Shown here one piece after another: positions 6,818 through 10,761 of a stretch of 10,761 bases of DNA. Made by a program: the position numbers and the translations under genes. Each line of letters begins with the position of its first letter. Position 1 is the stretch's first letter. The notes under the pieces were generated by a model that did not search any database, was not told the DNA's origin, and saw only the letters and a list, made by a program, of their open reading frames with translations. The stretch comes from Prevotella sp. UBA7782 (GTDB lineage Bacteria; Bacteroidota; Bacteroidia; Bacteroidales; Bacteroidaceae), in contig DLDC01000038.1 of assembly GCA_002480935.1 (NCBI GenBank), positions 4,821 through 15,581 on the forward strand, given 5' to 3'.

Positions 6818-6861
6818 AGCGCTGACAGTGCCTATTTTGCAAGGCAATAATGCCTATTTTG
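6779..6861 (+). repeat. 11-mer repeat cluster with exact 22-bp period
   Basis: TGCCTATTTTG occurs at 6807-6817, 6829-6839 and 6851-6861, each starting exactly 22 bp after the last, with unrelated 11-bp spacers (6818-6828, 6840-6850). An inverted copy, CAAAATAGGCA, lies at 6779-6789 and pairs with the first direct copy in the long hairpin. The 22-bp step is close to two turns of B-DNA, so the copies face the same side of the helix. Spacers contain small palindromes (AGCGCT at 6818-6823; GGCA at 6843-6846 with TGCC at 6851-6854). The repeats are seen directly; function is unknown. Confidence 0.85.
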
Positions 6862-6900
6862 AGAGATGATATATAATGTGTTGTGCGTCAGTATGTTGCG

Positions 6901-8127
6901 TTATTGCAGCTTGAACAGCCCTCCCACAAAGGTGGCCTGCACCTTGGCACCTCGCACAGCCGTTGCCGTAGCCACGTCAGTGCGGTAGATATACACGCCG
7001 TCGGCGGTGGCTATGGGAGCATAAACATATCCATTCTCGGCGAAAGCCACGAAGCGCCGGCCGCCCTGACCACTGTGCTTGGGTATCTCGCTGATGGTTG
7101 TGCTGGTCTTGTTGTACAGGTCTATGATGACGCTCAGTTCCTCGGCATCGCTCCATGCGCCCGCTTTCTGGTTGGTGCTTACCTCGGCATACACCTTGCC
7201 TTGGCCTATATAGAGCCAATGGGCCACCTTATATCCTGTCAGAGCCTCATAGTCGAAGAAGTAATCCGGGTCGAATTCGGTGCTGCCGGCCTTGATGCGC
7301 AGGAAACCGGAATGGCCTGCCGTCTGCGAGAAGCCATTGGTGAGCGATGTGTTAGACATGGCGTAGATGTCGCCGCTCTCGTCTTTCTGAAAGCCGTTGA
7401 AGGCATTCCAGCTGCCTATGTTGCCCGTCCGGGTGTCCTTCATGAGCTTCTTGAACTTGAAGTCGGGATAGGAGTATACAGCCACAAAGGCTGTGTCAAC
7501 GGCCGGGGTGGCAAATGTGGTGGGGTTCATGGGCACGTAGCTCACGTAGAGGTTGCCGTTTGAGTATACAGACCCTGTCACCGAGGGCCACGTATTGACG
7601 TCCATGGGAGCCACAGGCGTTGTTGTCACTTTGCTTTTCAGTGCCATTGAGTGGATGTCTACGGTGTAGAAGGTGAGCATCTCGCCCTTTCCGGCCGACG
7701 AAGGCAGCTCCATGGCGGCCATGGTGTTGTCGTCTACTTGACAGAAACCGATGGGTGTGTTGTTGAACACAAAGTCGCCGTGTTCCTGAATATATCCGTT
7801 GGCATCTCGCTGTATGCCCGTCGCGCTGGTCACACCCAGCCCGCCGATGGAGAACACCGTCTGCCCGGCCTGCTGATAGTCGCGATAGCCGTTCTGCTCT
7901 ATGCCCTTGCCGTAGGCGTTGATGGGCGTGCTGCTCATGAGGTCGGCCGTAGTCACTACGTAGTAAGTGGTTGTTCCGTTAGACGTTATGCCCAGCGACA
8001 GCACGTAAGGTTCGTTAGGCACTTCCTGGCTTCCCATGTCGTCATCGCATGAGGCCATTGTCAGGGCGCAGCAAGCCGCAACGACCAGCGTGCGCAGAAA
8101 GGATATTCTGATTTTTTGCTTGTTCAT
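6901..8127 (-). CDS. DUF4374 surface lipoprotein, XusB-like
   Basis: The 408-residue protein starts with a lipoprotein signal: basic residues, a hydrophobic stretch (11-24) and a lipobox ending in MASC with C27 as the lipidated residue. C27 is followed by DDD, the acidic pattern that directs lipoproteins to the cell surface in Bacteroidota. The rest has repeated short beta-rich units (for example NGYVYAPIATADGVYIYRTD near the end), consistent with a beta-propeller. This length, signal and position directly after a TonB receptor fit DUF4374. A characterised family member, XusB of Bacteroides thetaiotaomicron, binds ferric enterobactin-type siderophores at the cell surface and hands them to the receptor XusA. 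The gene follows the receptor by 30 bp, so they are co-transcribed. Iron-siderophore capture is inferred from family and context; other metal chelates or haem are possible. Confidence 0.75.
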   Translation of the reverse strand: MNKQKIRISFLRTLVVAACCALTMASCDDDMGSQEVPNEPYVLSLGITSNGTTTYYVVTTADLMSSTPINAYGKGIEQNGYRDYQQAGQTVFSIGGLGVTSATGIQRDANGYIQEHGDFVFNNTPIGFCQVDDNTMAAMELPSSAGKGEMLTFYTVDIHSMALKSKVTTTPVAPMDVNTWPSVTGSVYSNGNLYVSYVPMNPTTFATPAVDTAFVAVYSYPDFKFKKLMKDTRTGNIGSWNAFNGFQKDESGDIYAMSNTSLTNGFSQTAGHSGFLRIKAGSTEFDPDYFFDYEALTGYKVAHWLYIGQGKVYAEVSTNQKAGAWSDAEELSVIIDLYNKTSTTISEIPKHSGQGGRRFVAFAENGYVYAPIATADGVYIYRTDVATATAVRGAKVQATFVGGLFKLQ

Positions 8128-8157
8128 TTTCGTTATGTTAAAGGGTTGGTTATGGGT

Positions 8158-10332
8158 TTACATCTTCTGCAGAAACAGTCTGAACTTCAGCGTGAAGGCT
8201 CTGCCGGGCTTCTGCAAACGATAGTTGTCATACAGCTTCTCGTTGCCTATGTTTGTGCATTCCAGGCTCACGCTGTAGCGTCCTTGAGCCATGGCATAGG
8301 TGATGGCAGCGTTGTGCGAGAACTGTGTGGGGATGTACTTCTTGCTTGTGGGCCGTCCCAGTCCGGGGAAGGTGAGGTAGTACTTGTATACGTAGTCGCA
8401 GTCGTAGTCTATGGATAGCGTGTTGCCTCGGGCCATGACGTTGTGGAAGTTGTAGCCTGCCGAGGCGTTGAAGAAGAAGTAGGGTATGTTGGGCATGCGC
8501 TGTCCGTACGACACATTGTCGGTTGCCCCCTGGTCTACGTAGCTTTTCTCGGTCTGCACGCTGTGTTCTCTGTCCTTGATGTCCTGGTAAGTCAGGCTGC
8601 CACCGAAGTGCAATTGCTGATTGTAATCATAGTTGGCGCTGGCCTCAAAGCCGTTGGTGATGGCCTTGCCTATGTTGTCGTAGGCCGTGGTGGGGTCGCT
8701 TGTGAGCGTCACACCCTTCAAGATGAAGTCCTTGGTGTGACGGAATATGTAATTGGCCTCGGCGCTTACGTGGTGCTTTCCGAAGCGTTTATCGAAAAGT
8801 AAGCCCAGGTTCAGGTTCTTTGAATTCTCCGGCTTAAGGTCTGGATTGCTTTTTTGCACGAAGCCATCGCCGAATATCTCTACAGCCTCGGGCATTCTGT
8901 AGGCCTGCTCAAAGCTGGCTTTGAACTGCAAGGAGGGCATGATGAAGTAGGTGAAGGCCGCCCCGTAGCCCATCTGATGCTTGTTGTCGCTCACCTGCTC
9001 GTAGTGTTGCGTGGAGAGAAACTGGTCCATCAGCTTGTGCGTTGAGGTGTGCAGCAGATACATCTTGCCGAATACGTGCACGTTCCAGCGGTCGAAGCGC
9101 AGCTGATAACCCAGCCCCGTGATGTTCTTGGTGAGCGTTTGCGGCACGCCGTTCATGGCATAGTCGGGATATTCCTTGTCGTTGCTCTTGCGTCTCATGG
9201 ACGTGAGCACGTGGTTAAGGTCTATGCTTTGGTGCGCGTCTATCACGTAGTTAAGGTTGGCACTGGCCGTCCATTGCCTCTCTTGTATAAGTGCGTCGGT
9301 GAGATAACCCTCGCCCCGGCTGGTGCTTTTCACCGATTGTCCGAGCCAGTTATACTTCAGTTGCGCCGTGTCGGTGTTGTTGGTGTTCACCATGCTGTAG
9401 GTTGCGTAGAGCGAAAGGTCAAGTCCCGGTGTAAAAAGATTGGTTTTCTTGTAGCGCAGGCTGGGTATGAGGCTGTAGCTGCGCGAGCGCACCTGACCGT
9501 AGACTGCATCCATTGTGGCACCCGTCTGTATGTGCTTGCGGTTTTCGGAAGCGATGAGTCCCACCAGGAGATAGTCGGCCCAAGAGCGATTTACCAGTCC
9601 CGTCTCCATCCTTAATCCTACAGAGTGATATGGGTCGTTGAACCTTTTCACCCATGCGTCGCCCGTTTGCAGTCCCGTGCTCAGGTCTACGATAGGTGCG
9701 AAAACCTTATAGTCGTTCTTCGAATAGTTGAAGAACATATTTCCGCGGAACGTAAATCCCGTATGCATATTGGTGTAGGCACCGTTCACGCTGGCTTTGT
9801 GCGTGCCAAACGAGCCTATGCTGTAGTTGGCATCCAGATAGTTGGCGTTGCGGCGCGACACGATGTTCACCGCTCCGCCCAGCGCGTCGGCACCGAGATA
9901 AACGGGCAGTACGCCCTTGAAGACCTCTATATGGTCGGCCATGTTAGCCGACAGATTGGCCAGATTGAAGCTGGAGCCGAAGTTGTCCATGGGTATTCCG
10001 TCGAGGAAAAACTTCACTTGGTTGCCCGAAAAGCCGTTCATGGCAAAGGTATAGTTGCTGCCCACGCCTCCGTCTTCGCGCAGGCGGACGCTCGAAACGT
10101 TGTTCAGTACCTTGTTGAGTGGGGTGGCCTGGGCATAGAGATCCTTCAAATTGACCACCGAAACCGTGTAAGCCTGCTCCTGAAGTTTGCGGGCCTGTGA
10201 TTTGGGTATGACCAATACCTCTTGCAGATTTTGTGTGCCAAAGGCCACAGAGTCTTTTTGCGCTGATGCTGGCAATGCGGCATAAGCTGTCGCCATGAGC
10301 ATCGCAATGGTGTAAATGGTTTTGTTAATCAT
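8158..10332 (-). CDS. TonB-dependent outer membrane receptor, XusA-like
   Basis: This outer membrane beta-barrel imports a scarce ligand using TonB energy. From the ATG at 10332 it has 724 residues: a signal peptide (1-24, ending PASA before Q25), a plug domain (about 36-152) and a barrel to the end. Plug hallmarks are FFLDGIPMDNFG (108-119) and IEVFKGVLPVYLGADALGGA (135-154 region) leading to VNIVSRRN. The C-terminus FRLFLQKM has the alternating aromatic pattern of a last strand. It lacks the N-terminal carboxypeptidase-like domain of SusC proteins, which fits iron or vitamin receptors better than glycan ones. An in-frame GTG at 10407 would add 25 residues, but the promoter lies inside that extension and the signal peptide begins at 10332. 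The neighbouring DUF4374 lipoprotein suggests a siderophore ligand; this is inference. No Fur box was convincing. Confidence 0.9.
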   Translation of the reverse strand: MINKTIYTIAMLMATAYAALPASAQKDSVAFGTQNLQEVLVIPKSQARKLQEQAYTVSVVNLKDLYAQATPLNKVLNNVSSVRLREDGGVGSNYTFAMNGFSGNQVKFFLDGIPMDNFGSSFNLANLSANMADHIEVFKGVLPVYLGADALGGAVNIVSRRNANYLDANYSIGSFGTHKASVNGAYTNMHTGFTFRGNMFFNYSKNDYKVFAPIVDLSTGLQTGDAWVKRFNDPYHSVGLRMETGLVNRSWADYLLVGLIASENRKHIQTGATMDAVYGQVRSRSYSLIPSLRYKKTNLFTPGLDLSLYATYSMVNTNNTDTAQLKYNWLGQSVKSTSRGEGYLTDALIQERQWTASANLNYVIDAHQSIDLNHVLTSMRRKSNDKEYPDYAMNGVPQTLTKNITGLGYQLRFDRWNVHVFGKMYLLHTSTHKLMDQFLSTQHYEQVSDNKHQMGYGAAFTYFIMPSLQFKASFEQAYRMPEAVEIFGDGFVQKSNPDLKPENSKNLNLGLLFDKRFGKHHVSAEANYIFRHTKDFILKGVTLTSDPTTAYDNIGKAITNGFEASANYDYNQQLHFGGSLTYQDIKDREHSVQTEKSYVDQGATDNVSYGQRMPNIPYFFFNASAGYNFHNVMARGNTLSIDYDCDYVYKYYLTFPGLGRPTSKKYIPTQFSHNAAITYAMAQGRYSVSLECTNIGNEKLYDNYRLQKPGRAFTLKFRLFLQKM

Positions 10333-10378
10333 ATTTGTGATGTTTATTGTCCTTGTAAACAATCTTTTTTTGGATTTG

Positions 10379-10410
10379 CAAAGGTATAAAGAACGTGTTG
10401 TGTGCACAAT
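10379..10410 (-). promoter_or_regulatory. Promoter of the TonB receptor-lipoprotein operon
   Basis: On the minus strand ATTG (10410-10407), a 20-bp gap and TACCTTTG (10386-10379) followed by CA give a near-consensus Bacteroidota promoter. Initiation near 10373 leaves a leader of about 40 nt before the ATG at 10332. The -33 box overlaps a short dyad, TTGTG-TG-CACAA (10398-10409 on the plus strand), a possible repressor or activator site. The element also settles the start codon of the receptor gene. Confidence 0.65.
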
Positions 10411-10534
10411 ACCTAAAAATGATGAAAAAAGATTACTAACGGGGTGGGCTACTGGTTTTTGCAGGCTTTTTATACTGTCTGTCTGGCCAAATCGGCAGTA
10501 TTGCCGGTGTTATTTATGAATGTTTATGAAATGA

Positions 10535-10570
10535 GCAAAGCCCTTTTCCGGGTTTGGAAAAGGGCTTTGC
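10535..10570 (-). terminator. Stem-loop terminator after the right-edge gene
   Basis: Positions 10535-10549 and 10556-10570 form a perfect 15-bp stem with a 6-nt loop (10550-10555), 19 bp after the stop codon at 10590. Read on the minus strand the 3' arm is followed by TCATTTC, only moderately U-rich. Its place right after a stop codon and before the next promoter supports termination. Confidence 0.7.
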
Positions 10571-10589
10571 CTGTGTGGGTTGCCGTTGG

Positions 10590-10761
10590 TCAGAACAGCA
10601 CTTTCTTGCCTTTGCTCACATAAATGCCTCTGAAAGGCCTTTTCATGGGCATTCCGGCAAGGTTGTAGATTTTGTTGCTTAGCTGGCAACAATGCATTTT
10701 CGTTGTGCCGGAAGCTTGTATCCCGGTGGTTGTGTAGCTGTTCAGACTGAACGGCTTGGGC
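10590..10761 (-). CDS. C-terminus of a secreted protein with a type A sorting-like tail
   Basis: Only the last 56 codons are visible; the gene begins outside the window. The end reads IYNLAGMPMKRPFRGIYV followed by SKGKKVLF and a TGA stop. This matches the short tail common on secreted or surface proteins of Prevotella and relatives (a hydrophobic-tyrosine-N/D-L-x-G start, then a K-G-x-Y-I/V turn and a G-K-K end), related to type IX secretion sorting domains. Upstream residues, including a CC pair (24-25 of the visible part), give no clue to the enzyme or adhesin they belong to. A stem-loop terminator follows. Secretion is inferred from the tail alone, and the main function cannot be judged. 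Confidence 0.75.
   Translation of the reverse strand, partial: PKPFSLNSYTTTGIQASGTTKMHCCQLSNKIYNLAGMPMKRPFRGIYVSKGKKVLF

Noticed and set aside
6623..6850. A 75-codon plus-strand frame after panE
   Set aside because: It overlaps the panE stop and reads through the hairpin and repeat copies, so its residues follow from the repeat.
10493..10506. Inverted repeat CGGCA-N4-TGCCG upstream of the receptor promoter
   Set aside because: Short, about 85 bp from the -33 box, and without a second copy; too weak to call an operator.
10411..10534. Possible cobalamin riboswitch ahead of the TonB receptor
   Set aside because: The sequence lies upstream of the promoter, and the 40-nt leader is too short to hold a riboswitch.
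10510..10692. A 60-codon minus-strand frame at the right edge
   Set aside because: It is out of frame with the sorting-tail coding sequence and runs through its terminator stem.

Overview
The window looks like chromosomal DNA from a Bacteroidota species, most likely a Prevotella relative. Three things point there: a SusC-era style TonB receptor next to an acid-flagged surface lipoprotein, a short 'IYNLAGMPM...GIYVSKGKKV' C-terminal tail on a secreted protein, and promoters of the Bacteroidota type (TTTG or ATTG, about 20 bp, then TAnnTTTG) instead of -35/-10 boxes. Genus level is inference.

Left part (1-4230, all minus strand): a respiratory nitrite ammonification operon, transcribed right to left as nrfH, nrfA, resB, ccsA. 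NrfH is the tetraheme quinol-oxidising membrane anchor, NrfA the pentaheme nitrite reductase, and ResB plus CcsA the system II haem delivery and attachment complex. The ccsA gene runs off the left edge just inside its tryptophan-rich haem-binding motif. A strong hairpin lies between nrfA and resB.

Middle (4231-4983): an AT-rich intergenic stretch of about 750 bp with no convincing gene. It is not empty. It holds the divergent nrfH promoter, an orphan terminator-like hairpin, a near-ideal Bacteroidota promoter followed about 125 nt later by an intrinsic terminator (candidate small RNA), and a probable promoter for the next gene.

4984-6626 (plus strand): an NADPH/FMN-type nitroreductase carrying an N-terminal hydrophobic segment, then a ketopantoate reductase family gene (PanE). 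The 275 bp after panE contain a long hairpin and three direct copies of an 11-mer spaced exactly 22 bp apart.

6901-10332 (minus strand): a two-gene operon with a TonB-dependent receptor followed by a DUF4374 lipoprotein, the arrangement of the XusA/XusB xenosiderophore uptake system of Bacteroides. No XusC-like PepSY membrane protein follows. A good promoter lies just upstream of the receptor. The right edge carries the last 56 codons of a secreted protein on the minus strand, with a perfect 15-bp stem-loop after its stop. No RNA operon genes, tRNAs, CRISPR arrays or transposase genes were seen.
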